From: Candidatus Thermoflexus tengchongensis
GTDB taxonomy: Bacteria > Chloroflexota > Anaerolineae > Thermoflexales > Thermoflexaceae
Assembly (NCBI GenBank): GCA_016842085.1
Contig: JAEVEX010000010.1
Location: forward strand, 1-64,000
Length of the DNA stretch: 64,000 nt
Direction of reading: 5' to 3'
Below the pieces are notes generated by a model, which did no database searches, was not told where the DNA came from, and saw nothing but the letters and a program-made list of their open reading frames with translations. The stretch's first letter is position 1; each line of letters opens with the position of its first letter. Shown here piece by piece: positions 50,689-60,600 of the stretch. The position numbers were made by a program, and so were the translations under genes.

Positions 50689-51942
50689 GGGGTTTCGCTT
50701 TGAGCTGGATCCCAATGGGGAGCAGCGAGTGGCCCTGGCCAAACACGTGGGAGCGGCCCGCTTTGCCTACAATTGGGGCCTGTCCCGATGTCTGGAAGCG
50801 CTGGAGCAGGGCCTGCCCCTTCCCTCCGCCGCCCAGCTCCACAAGGCGTGGAACATCTGGAAGCGGGAGAACGCCTCCTGGTGGGTGGAGGTGTCCAAGT
50901 GCGCCCCCCAGGAGGCCTTTCGGGACCTGGAGCGGGCTTTCCGCAACTGGAGACAGGGTCGGGCGGGAAGGCCCCGCTTCAAGCGAAAGAAGAGCCTGGA
51001 CGATAACAAGGCCCGCCTGACAGGCTCCATCCGGGTGACCCCTCGCCACGTTCAACTCCCCCGCATTGGAAGGGTGCGCACCAAAGAACGAACAGACAAA
51101 CTGATGGAACTCCTTCAGGCAAAAAGAGCCCGCATTCTCTCGGCCACCATTTCCCGAGAGGCTGACCGCTGGTTTGTGAGCCTCACCTGTGAGGTGGAGC
51201 ACCCTGACCCTTCCCCTCGGAATGGCGATGTGGTGGGCGTGGATCTGGGACTCATGTCCTTCCTGGTGCTGTCCGATGGAACGCGCATCGAAGCGCCGAA
51301 GCCGCTGTCCAGAGGGATGCGGTTGTTGAAGCGTCGCTCCAAGCAACTTTCCCGCAAGCAGAAAGGCTCCAACAACCACCGCAAAGCTTCTCTTCGTCTG
51401 GCCCGGCTGCATCGGCGGATTCGGAACATTCGGCGGGACTGGAGTGCGGTGCCTAGGCACCGCATTCCACCACGGCGCTGGCGAAAACCAAGTCGGCGAT
51501 TGTGGTGGAGGATCTTTCCGTGAAGGGCCTGGCTCGTGGGCGTCTTTCCCGTTCTGTTGCGGATGTGGGCTGGGGGATGTTCCGCCGGATGCTGGAATAC
51601 AAGTGCCAGTGGTATGGAGCGCAGCTCATCATCGCGCCGCGAGATTTCCCATCCACCCAGCTCTGCTCGCAATGCGGGCATCGGAACGGGAGGATTCCCT
51701 TAAACCAACGCGTGTTCTGTTGCAAAGCTTGTGGGCTGGAGGTGGATCGGGATCTCAACGCGGCCATGAATCTTCGCAACTATGGGCTGGCCGCCCTCAA
51801 CGGCCCTACCGGGAGTTCCCCGGGAAGTGACGCCTGTGGAGACTCCTCTGGCGGCGGAACGGCGGAGAGCCGGTCTACGAGCCACGGGTCGAGGAAGCAG
51901 GAAGTGGCCAGTCATTTGTTTCGCCCCGTGGGAGTGAAATAA
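50675..51942 (+). pseudogene. tnpB: TnpB, frameshifted by palindrome at 51441
   Basis: GVDLGLMSFLVLSDG, VVEDLSVKGLARG, DRDLNAAMNL all present but split over two frames. Confidence 0.9.
51441..51468. repeat. 28-bp palindrome, family A, inside tnpB
   Basis: GGAGTGCGGTGCC-TA-GGCACCGCATTCC. Confidence 0.95.
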
Positions 51943-52113
51943 ATGACGATGAGTCACAGAACGGTCTTCGGCACCCCGTATCCCGTGAACCATAGATCCC
52001 CCCGCTTCGTGTGATGAAGCCACATGGGGAGGGAGGAGGGCGATTCCCTTCTGGAATCGCGAACGGATCGCTGCCCTATGGACGGGGCGAATCCCTGTAA
52101 GGAGCGGGGCGGG

Positions 52114-53343
52114 TCATGCCCCTTTCTCGAACAGTGAGACGGTCTCGATGTGATAGGTCTGTGGAAACATATCAAACGGCTGCACCTCCCGCAATTGATA
52201 ACCCGCATCGAGGATGCGGCGGGCGTCGCGGGCCAGGGTGGCGGGATCGCAGGAGACATAGATCCAGCGCCGGGGAGCCAGCCGGAGAAGGGCCTCCAGA
52301 GCCTCCCGGGAGCATCCGGTTCGGGGCGGATCCACCACCACGACCTCAAAGGGCTCCTCCAGCGTCGGCGCGACCGCCTCCACGGTCCCGGCCCGGATCT
52401 CCACATGAGGGAACCGGGCCAGATTATGCTGGGCGTCGGCTACGGCTGCCGGATGCGCTTCGATGCCGACCACCCGTCGGGCAAAAGGCGCCAGATGCGC
52501 GGTGAACAACCCGACCCCGCAGTAAGCATCCAGGACGGCCTCCGTCCCGTGCAGGTCGGACCACTCCACCACCCGATGGACGATTTGTTCGGCCACGGCG
52601 GTGTTGGTCTGAAAGAAGCTGGGGGCTGAGATGCGGAAAAGGAAACCCCCCACTTCCTCCGTGAGATAATCCAGGCCGATCAGCGGGACCGTCTTCTCAT
52701 CCTCCGTGAGAAGGACCAGGGAAACCCGCAGGTCCGTCTCCAGAACGGGCAGCTCGTCTCCTTCTGTTTCGAAAATCACCATTCGATCCCCGGTGCGAAC
52801 GCCACAGCGTAGCGTGAGCCGCCGCAGGGCCAGCCCCTCGATGTCCAGGGCTTCATACAGCTCCTGGAGCATCGGATGGGCAATCCAGCAGCGGGTGATG
52901 GGGACCACCCGATGGGAGCGCATGGCCTGAAACCCCAGGCGGCCATCGGGGGTTACGGAAAACTGGACCTGATTGCGATAGCCCAGGGGATCGGGACTGG
53001 GGATCGTGGGACGCACCGGTGGGTTCTCGATCTTCCCGATCCGGCGCAGCTGATCCCGAACGATCTCGGCCTTGAACTGCAGCTGGGCCTCGTAGCTCAT
53101 ATGCTGGAAATGGCAGCCGCCGCACTCCCCGAAATGGGCGCAGGGAGGCTCCCTCCGCACCGGGGAAGGGGAGACCACGTTCTGGATCCGCCCCCGGGCG
53201 TAGGAGCTCCGATCTTCCACCACTTCGATATCCACGATCTCCCCCGGGATGCCGAAGGGGACGAATATCACTTTGCCCTCATGGCGGCCGATGGCCTCGC
53301 CCCCATGAGCCATTTGTTCCAGCGTCAGGCGGATCCGGTTCAT
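52114..53343 (-). CDS. 23S rRNA (uracil-5-)-methyltransferase, RlmD/RumA family
   Basis: CAHFGECGGCHFQHMSYEAQL; VLDAYCGVGLFTAHLA; VVDPPRTGC; YVSCDPATLARD. Confidence 0.93.
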   Translation of the reverse strand: MNRIRLTLEQMAHGGEAIGRHEGKVIFVPFGIPGEIVDIEVVEDRSSYARGRIQNVVSPSPVRREPPCAHFGECGGCHFQHMSYEAQLQFKAEIVRDQLRRIGKIENPPVRPTIPSPDPLGYRNQVQFSVTPDGRLGFQAMRSHRVVPITRCWIAHPMLQELYEALDIEGLALRRLTLRCGVRTGDRMVIFETEGDELPVLETDLRVSLVLLTEDEKTVPLIGLDYLTEEVGGFLFRISAPSFFQTNTAVAEQIVHRVVEWSDLHGTEAVLDAYCGVGLFTAHLAPFARRVVGIEAHPAAVADAQHNLARFPHVEIRAGTVEAVAPTLEEPFEVVVVDPPRTGCSREALEALLRLAPRRWIYVSCDPATLARDARRILDAGYQLREVQPFDMFPQTYHIETVSLFEKGA

Positions 53344-53404
53344 TTTCCTCTTCCTCTCTCCTGCGAAGGCCTCGGGAAAGGGGCTCTCGTCTTCCCCGCT
53401 CGGG

Positions 53405-54199
53405 TCATTTCACCAATCCCCGCTGGCGGGCGACCTCATAGAGGAGAAGGGCCGCGGCGACGGCGACGTTGAGGGACTCCATCTCCCGCGCCATCGGGAT
53501 CCGTACGGTGCGATGGGACAGATGCTGGGCCTCCGGTCCCGGGCCTGCTGCTTCCCCCCCCAGGATCAGCGTTATGGGCTCCCGCCAGTCGACCTCCAGG
53601 TAGGCATGCGTGCCCCGGGGTGTCGCGAGCCAGATGGTGGTGCCCATCAGGAGAGCGGGGATTTCCGTCCAGGAGGCCGGGCGCACGGGCAGAACGAAGT
53701 GGGCCCCCGCGGCTGCCCGCACCGCCTTCGGATGCCACGGATCGGCGGTCCCCGGTGGGATGATCATCCCCTCCGCACCCGCCGCCGCCGCGCTGCGCAA
53801 TACGGCGCCTACATTCCCTGGTTCCTGAACTCGATCCAGGAGGATCAGGAAGGTCGGTGATGTGGGCCAGGGGAGTTCCGGGATCGGCGCTACGGCGATC
53901 ACCCCCTGGGGGGTCTCCGCCTCCGTGCACATCTGAAGGATCGCGGGGGTGACCTCATAACAGGGCACCCCGGCTGCCTGAAGGCGGGCCAGGGTCTCCT
54001 GAGCGCGGGGGGTGGGATCCGCGTAGAACGCGAAAAGGAGGCGGTATTCCGGATGCTGAGCGCTGAAGCGCAGGGCTTCGTCGATCAGGCGCGGGCTTTC
54101 CAGAACCATTTGTCGGTAGGCGCGACGGGCTTTCCGCTGTTCCAGTAGCGCCCGCACTCGCTTGACTTTCTCATTGGAGGGACTGGTGATCCGGAGCAT
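53405..54199 (-). CDS. TrmH/SpoU family RNA methyltransferase
   Basis: LLDRVQEPGNVGAVLRSAAAAGAEGMI; RIPMAREMESLNVAVAAALLLYE. Confidence 0.93.
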   Translation of the reverse strand: MLRITSPSNEKVKRVRALLEQRKARRAYRQMVLESPRLIDEALRFSAQHPEYRLLFAFYADPTPRAQETLARLQAAGVPCYEVTPAILQMCTEAETPQGVIAVAPIPELPWPTSPTFLILLDRVQEPGNVGAVLRSAAAAGAEGMIIPPGTADPWHPKAVRAAAGAHFVLPVRPASWTEIPALLMGTTIWLATPRGTHAYLEVDWREPITLILGGEAAGPGPEAQHLSHRTVRIPMAREMESLNVAVAAALLLYEVARQRGLVK

Positions 54200-54343
54200 A
54201 TGGGAATACGATATAGCCCATCCTCCGGGCTCTCCCGTTCTCCAGATCGATAGTGAAGAAGAAAAAATACCTCAGGGGGCAGGGCAGCGCGCCAGGCGTG
54301 CGCCGTCCCGCCCCCAGAGCCTGTGGGGATGGAAGCCGAGCCA

Positions 54344-54706
54344 TCAGGCAAGGCCCAGCGCCTGACGAGCGGTTTCGACCAGCCGGGCGAACGCCGCTGC
54401 ATCCCGGACCGCCAGATCCGCCAGGATCTTGCGATTGATGGCGATCCCGGCGGCCCGCAGCCCGGCCATCAACCGGCTATAAGAGAGGCCGTTCTGACGG
54501 GCTGCCGCATTGATCCGCATAATCCAGAGGCGGCGGAAATCCCGCTTGCGCTCCCGCCGATGACGATAGGCGTAAGCGAGGGATTTAATCATCGCCTCGT
54601 GCGCTCGCCGGTAATGCCGGCTGCGGGACCCCCGCTGGCCTTCCACCATCTTCAGAACCTTCTTGTGGCGACGGCGATTCGTGACGCTGCTTTTCACACG
54701 AGTCAT
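54344..54706 (-). CDS. rplT: 50S ribosomal protein L20
   Basis: [68 protein letters not shown]. Confidence 0.97.
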   Translation of the reverse strand: MTRVKSSVTNRRRHKKVLKMVEGQRGSRSRHYRRAHEAMIKSLAYAYRHRRERKRDFRRLWIMRINAAARQNGLSYSRLMAGLRAAGIAINRKILADLAVRDAAAFARLVETARQALGLA

Positions 54707-54898
54707 CGCGACTTCCCCCTGTATGAGCGAAAAGAATATCCAGGATGAGGCTGGGGTGCCAGAGCCCCCTTTCCCATCCTTTCCTTAACCCTTAATTCAG
54801 GACCTGCACGGCTATGCTCCCATTTTGGGAGGTGGGGCGGTCTCTCCCCAAAAGCCCTCAGGAAGAGGCCCGTGACGGGACTTCTACTTCGTAGAGAA

Positions 54899-54932
54899 GG
54901 CTGGGGCGCCGCTGAAAGGGGCGCCCCAGCCC
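54899..54932 (-). terminator. Strong hairpin between rpmI and rplT
   Basis: GGCTGGGGCGCC / loop / GGCGCCCCAGCC. Confidence 0.5.
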
Positions 54933-54969
54933 ATGAATCTCTTCAAAAGCTATGGAACAACCGGCCCCA

Positions 54970-55182
54970 TTAATCCTTCTTGTCCAGGTAGGGGGCCAGC
55001 CGCTTCACCTGCTTGTAAACGAAAGGCTCGGTCACGGTGAGCATCTCATCGTAAAGCCGCTTGGTGCGTTTAGCGCGCTTGCGCCGCAGGTGGCTGCGGC
55101 CGATCTTCGCGCGCACCAGCTTCCCGCTTCCGGTATAGCGAAGCCGCTTAGCGGTCGCCTTGTGGGTCCGAATCTTGGGCAC
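54970..55182 (-). CDS. rpmI: 50S ribosomal protein L35
   Basis: MPKIRTHKATAKRLRYTGSGKLVRAKIGRSHLRRKRAKRTKRL. Confidence 0.96.
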   Translation of the reverse strand: MPKIRTHKATAKRLRYTGSGKLVRAKIGRSHLRRKRAKRTKRLYDEMLTVTEPFVYKQVKRLAPYLDKKD

Positions 55183-55750
55183 CTTCGATCACCTCCGGGC
55201 TGGATTCCGCTTTCCGTTCCGCTGGCTGCCCTCCCTTGCGACGCAGGGGGGCCAGCACCATCACCATGCTCTGGCCCTCCATACTGGGTGGGGTCTCCAC
55301 CATTCCCACATCGGCCACCTGCTCCGCGAAACGCTGGAGCATCTCCGTGGCCAGCTGCAGGTGCATCATCTCGCGCCCACGCATCCGAACCTGAACCTTG
55401 ACCTTGTTGCCATCGTTGAGAAAACGCCGGGCATCCCGCACCTTGAATCCGACATGGTGGGGATCCGTGGTGGGCCGCAAGCGGATCTCTTTCACGACAA
55501 TTTGTTTGAGGGCCTTGCGGGCTTCCCGTTCCTTCTTCGCCTGTTCGTAGAGGAACTTGCCGTAATCCATGATGCGGCAGACCGGCGGGTCGGCCTGGGG
55601 GGCGACCTCCACCAGATCCAGGCCATACTGGCGCGCCGCCGCGAGCGCTTCCATCAGGGAAACCACGCCGATCTGCTTCCCATCCGGGCCGATCAGCCGG
55701 ACCTGGCGTGCCCGGATCGCCTCATTCACACGATATTTTCGCGCGGAAAT
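55148..55750 (-). CDS. infC: Translation initiation factor IF-3 with probable ATT start codon
   Basis: ISARKYRVNEAIRARQVRLIGPDGKQIGVV; AGGAGG 5 nt upstream of ATT at 55750-55748. Confidence 0.93.
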   Translation of the reverse strand: MSARKYRVNEAIRARQVRLIGPDGKQIGVVSLMEALAAARQYGLDLVEVAPQADPPVCRIMDYGKFLYEQAKKEREARKALKQIVVKEIRLRPTTDPHHVGFKVRDARRFLNDGNKVKVQVRMRGREMMHLQLATEMLQRFAEQVADVGMVETPPSMEGQSMVMVLAPLRRKGGQPAERKAESSPEVIEGAQDSDPQGDR

Positions 55751-55865
55751 ATGATCCTCCTTCCTGGAACAGGATGCCGGAGAAGATCATAGCATGGGGC
55801 CGCTCGAACGTCAAACCCGCCGAAATCCCGGAGGGCACGGCGCCCGCCCCATCGGTAAATCCTGC

Positions 55866-56108
55866 CTAATCCGGCAGATCCGATTCCAGAGGAAGGGCCC
55901 CCGATGAGAGCAGCTCCCGGGCCTGCTCCGCCCACTCGACTGGAACCAGGACCTCGACCCGGTGGAAGGTGGACGCAATCAGGGTATGGATGGCTTCGTA
56001 GCGAAGCCGGGCGGGGATCCCTTCCTGCTCCAGTCGGGCCTGTATCATCTGGCCCTCGATCAGGTTCCCCGCCTCATAGACCAGCACCCAGTCTTCCGAT
56101 GCGATCAA
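55866..56108 (-). CDS. DUF2007-like putative signal-transducing protein
   Basis: DWVLVYEAGNLIEGQMIQARLEQEGIPARLRYEA. Confidence 0.7.
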   Translation of the reverse strand: MIASEDWVLVYEAGNLIEGQMIQARLEQEGIPARLRYEAIHTLIASTFHRVEVLVPVEWAEQARELLSSGALPLESDLPD

Positions 56109-56120
56109 GGGGGCGCTCCT

Positions 56121-56501
56121 TCAGGAACCGCTGCCCTCCGCGGACGACTCGCCGGTTGCTGGAGGCGTGGCGCCTCGACGCTGGGCCATCATTTGCTCAA
56201 ACTGGGCCCGGCTTTCCTCCAGCCATTTCCGAAGCTCCTCCGCGCGGCGCCGCGCTTCCGCTGCGGCCTCCTCCGCCCGTCGACGGGCCTCCATCAGCGC
56301 GGCCTCCGCCTGAGAGCGAGCCTGGGTCGTCAGTTCCTCTGCATGCGTTTTCAGCTCAATCCCCCGTTCCTGCAACAGCCGTCGGGTCTCCTCCCCGGAG
56401 CGGGGCGCAAACAGCAGAGCCACTACGGCGCCCACCAGGGCCCCGGTCAGGAACCCGGCCAGAAAAGCCCCGAACTCTCCACCATGCTCCCGCTCCGCCA
56501 T
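56121..56501 (-). CDS. YtxH-like protein
   Basis: FLAGFLTGALVGAVVALLFAPRSGEETRRLLQERG. Confidence 0.8.
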   Translation of the reverse strand: MAEREHGGEFGAFLAGFLTGALVGAVVALLFAPRSGEETRRLLQERGIELKTHAEELTTQARSQAEAALMEARRRAEEAAAEARRRAEELRKWLEESRAQFEQMMAQRRGATPPATGESSAEGSGS

Positions 56502-56554
56502 ACGTCACCTCCGTATCATAAGGATTGGGGGCTCAATCGTTATCCTTCTCTCCT

Positions 56555-56998
56555 TCACAGCGCTCGGCCGCGCAGCAGGCGGATCAGCGTTCGTAACGCC
56601 TGAGCGACGCCAGCCGCCACACTGGCCGCCTCAATGGTCGGACGGGTCAGACGCCGGCCCAGGAAGGCGCTGGTCCCATATACGGTATCGACCGTCTCCC
56701 GGGCGCGCTGGAGGATCGGCTGGACCTCCTGTTGCAACCAGTCGACGAGGCGGATCAGACGATAGACCAGAAAGAGCGCCACGGCGGTGAGCAGGATCAG
56801 CTGGAGGGTGAGGGCGATGATCAGAATATCCCGCAGGACCGCGGCGGTGGCCGGGTGCATATAGAGGAAAACCAGGAACGCCACCACCAGGGCCAGAGCC
56901 ACCAGACCCAGGAGGATCCAGCCGATGGGAGGCCAGCGACGCATGGGAAGCCCCTGTTTTCCGATTTGCAGGCGAGAGAACCACGATGCTATTTCCAT
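56555..56998 (-). CDS. Small hypothetical membrane protein
   Basis: Two hydrophobic segments then amphipathic helix. Confidence 0.55.
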   Translation of the reverse strand: MEIASWFSRLQIGKQGLPMRRWPPIGWILLGLVALALVVAFLVFLYMHPATAAVLRDILIIALTLQLILLTAVALFLVYRLIRLVDWLQQEVQPILQRARETVDTVYGTSAFLGRRLTRPTIEAASVAAGVAQALRTLIRLLRGRAL

Positions 56999-57254
56999 TA
57001 TAGCTTAAGTAGCCTTCCGCTGGACCAGGGCTTTTCATGCTCTTAGAACCCGCGCCCTCTGGCGCCCATTAAAGGGGCGGAATGGCCCATTCCCCTTGCT
57101 CCCCCGGAGGAGGCGAACTTGACAGAGCGGCAGGTGCCTCTCCCCAGGCCCGGAGAACCGGCTCAGGCACCAGCAGGGACGGGCCGATGGCCGCCCCTGG
57201 GAGTCGAAGGGCGCAGGTCCGGATTGGAAAGCCTTGCAGGGGAGCCGCGCAAAT

Positions 57255-57283
57255 TTGACAAAACCCCCTCTTCTGACTATAGT
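57255..57283 (+). promoter_or_regulatory. Strong sigma70-type promoter ~415 nt upstream of rpoC
   Basis: TTGACA-17 bp-TATAGT. Confidence 0.7.
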
Positions 57284-57697
57284 TGAGAACAGCCCTCATG
57301 AAGACCCGGTTTTCGTGCCGAAATCGATGTGGGAGATCCAGTCCCTGGTTGAGAAGCCCCAGGGAAGGGTCTCTTGTTGTCTTTTACCAGCAGACCCTGA
57401 GGGTTTAGAAGGATTGTTCGGGAGCGCCTCTTCCGGATCCAGCCAGAGCTGAGAAGCCTGCATTCCGCCAGGGGAATGCAGCGCGTAATCCGGATGGATC
57501 ATCCCCATCTCAATCCCGCTCGGTTTTCGCGGTCATCGAGAGGTGGGAAGCTTTTGCCTGTATCGGGAGGAACGTTCTGATCCTCTGACTTCCCTTCCTG
57601 CGGTTTTTCGGGCAGGGGGTTAAGAAAGGTCAGGGGGTGGGGTAGGTGGCTTGACGGCCCATCCCCTCAGAGCGCCATCGGCGAGAAAGGATGCGAT

Positions 57698-60600
57698 TTG
57701 TCCTCAGAGGAGGCACCTGTGGAGGCCAAGGAATTTCGCGCCCTGCGGATCTCGCTGGCATCGCCGGAGCAAATCCTCTCCTGGTCCTACGGCGAGGTCA
57801 CCAAGCCGGAGACCATCAACTATCGCCGGCTGCGGCCGGAGAAGGATGGCCTGTTCTGTGAGGTCATCTTCGGGCCTACCCGGGATTATCAATGCTACTG
57901 CGGGAAGTATAAAGGTCCTCGCTATAAGGGCATTGTCTGCGAGAAATGCGGCGTTGAAGTAACCCGCGCGACAGTGCGCCGGGAGCGGATGGGGCATATC
58001 ACGCTGGCCGCCCCGGTGGCCCACATCTGGTATACCCGGCGCGTTCCCTCTTACCTGGGCTTGCTGCTCGACATCTCCCGCCGCAACCTGGATCGGGTCC
58101 TCTATTTCGCCCAGTATGTGATCACCTCGGTGGACGAGGAGGCGCGGCAGCGAGCCCTGAAGCGCCTGGAGGAAGAATTCGATCGCGAACGCCGCGCGAT
58201 TGAAGCGAAATACCAGAAGGAAATCGAGGCGCTCCTCTCGAAGGTTCAGAAGCTGGAGGAGCGGGAGCGGCAGAAGCTTGCGGATCGGGAGGCGCGGATT
58301 GAGGAGAAGTGGGACGCGGAGGTCGAGGCGCTGATGCGGGAGGCCCAGCGCACCCAGGCCCGGCTGGAGGAGCGGCTGGGCAAGACCATCCGCGTTCCAG
58401 TGGTCTTTGAGCCGACCGGCGAGGTGATCGCGGACGCCGGGGAGACGGTGACCCGCGAGCATCTGGCCGCCCTGAAGCGGATCCTGGACGAGCAGCTGAA
58501 CCGCATCAAGGAAAAAGAGGCGGCGGAGCGCTCCCGGGCCCTGGCGAAAACGGAGGAAACCCTGAAGGCCCTGCGGGAGGCCGCGGAGGAGAAGATCGCG
58601 GCGCTGAAGGATCAGGCCGCCCGCGAGGTGGAGGCCCTGCGTCAGCGGATCCAGGCGGAGCGTGATGAGCTGGTGAGCCTCGCCCCCCTTCAGTTCCTGG
58701 GCGAGAACAAGTATCGGGAATTGAAGAGCAAGTGGGGGCAGGTCTTTAAAGCGGAGATGGGGGCGGAGGCTTTCCTGGAGATCCTGCAGCGCCTGGATCT
58801 GGAGCAGATGGCCAAGGAGCTGTGGCAGGAGATCCGTCAGGCCAAGTCCAAGCAGCGCCGTAAGAAGGCCATCAAGCGCCTCCAGATCGTCCGCGCCTTC
58901 CTGCGGAGCGGCAACCGCCCCGAGTGGATGATCCTGCGGGTCCTGCCCGTTCTCCCGCCGGATCTGCGGCCCATGGTCCAGCTGGATGGCGGTCGCTTCG
59001 CCACTTCGGACCTGAACGACCTCTACCGGCGGGTGATCAATCGGAACAACCGCCTGAAGCGTCTGCTGGAGCTGGGAGCGCCCGATGTCATCATCCGCAA
59101 CGAGAAGCGCATGCTCCAGGAGGCGGTGGATGCGCTCATCGACAACTCCCAGCGGGGCAAGGCCATGTCCCGCCGCGGGCGTCGCGAGTTGAAATCCCTC
59201 AGCGATATGCTGCGGGGGAAGAAGGGGCGTTTCCGCCGGAACCTGCTGGGCAAGCGGGTGGACTACTCCGGGCGCTCGGTGATCGTGGTGGGGCCGCAGC
59301 TGAAGCTCCATCAGTGTGGCCTCCCCAAGACCATGGCCCTGGAGCTCTACAAGCCGTTCGTGATCGCCAAGCTGATCCAGTATAACTATGCGGCCAATAT
59401 CAAGGGCGCCCGGCGGCTGATCGAGCGCCAGCGGCCGGAAGTCTGGGAGGTGCTCGAGGAGGTGATCAAGGAACGGCCGGTGCTGCTCAACCGGGCCCCC
59501 ACCCTCCACCGCCTGGGTATCCAGGCGTTCGAACCGGTGCTGGTGGAGGGCAAGGCGATCCAGATCCACCCGCTGGTGTGCGCCGCCTTCAATGCCGACT
59601 TCGATGGGGACCAGATGGCCGTCCATGTCCCGCTTTCGGATATGGCCGTCTGGGAGGCCCGGAACCTGATGCTGTCCAGCAAGAACCTGCTGCTGCCGGC
59701 CAACGGTGAGCCTGTGGTCGGCCCCACCAAGGATATGGTGCTGGGTTGCTACTATATGACGATGACCCTCCCGGATGGCCAGGGGGAGGCGCGAAAGGTC
59801 TTCGTGAGCCTGGAGGAGGTGGAGCTGGCCTACCATCTGGGCAAGGTCTCGCTGCACACCCCAATCCGGGTCTACACGGATACTGTCTACGATGAAAACG
59901 GCCAGCGGTATGCCGATGGCAAGCCGCGCCGGCGCCTGATCGAAACCACCGTTGGGCGGGTCCTCTTCAACCTGGTGCTGCCCGAGGGGTTGCGCTTCGT
60001 GAATGAGACGATGGACAAGGGCCGGCTCAAGGATCTGGTAGCCCAGTGCTTCCAGTGGCTGGGGCCGGAGGCCACGGTGGAGATGGTGGATCGGCTGAAG
60101 GAGATCGGGTTCCGCTACGCTACCCGTTCCGGCGTCACCATCGCCGTGGCCGATCTCCCGATCCCGCCGGCCAAGCGGGACGTGCTGGCCCGCTATGAGG
60201 CCATGGTGGCTGAAGTGGAGCGCCAGTATCGGCGGGGGCTGCTGACGGAGGAGGAGCGTTACAACCGGGTGATCGACCTGTGGCAGCGGGCGACCAACGA
60301 GGTCGCCGAGGCCGTGAAGCAGATCATGAGCCCGGATAACAACGTAGCGATCATGGCCCTCTCGGGTGCCACCAAGGGCGGCTTCCAGCCGGTGGCGCAG
60401 CTGGCGGGGATGCGCGGCCTGATGGCCGACCCCACCGGCCGGATCATCGAGCTCCCGATCCGCTCCAATTTCCGGGAGGGGCTGACCACGATTGAATATT
60501 TCATCTCGACGCACGGCGCCCGGAAGGGTCTGGCCGACACGGCTCTGCGGACCGCCGATGCGGGCTATCTCACCCGCCGCCTGGTGGATGTGGCCCAGGA

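Larger units (their letters stand above)
50059..51950 (+). mobile_element. Decayed IS607-type element (serine-recombinase tnpA + tnpB)
   Basis: TnpA VLYARVSSADRKDDLQRQGQRL followed by overlapping tnpB; both interrupted. Confidence 0.8.

Noticed and set aside
58130-58700. Long coiled-coil-like stretch in RpoC as a novel domain
   Set aside because: Large beta' insertions occur in several phyla including Chloroflexota and Thermus; not distinctive without alignment.
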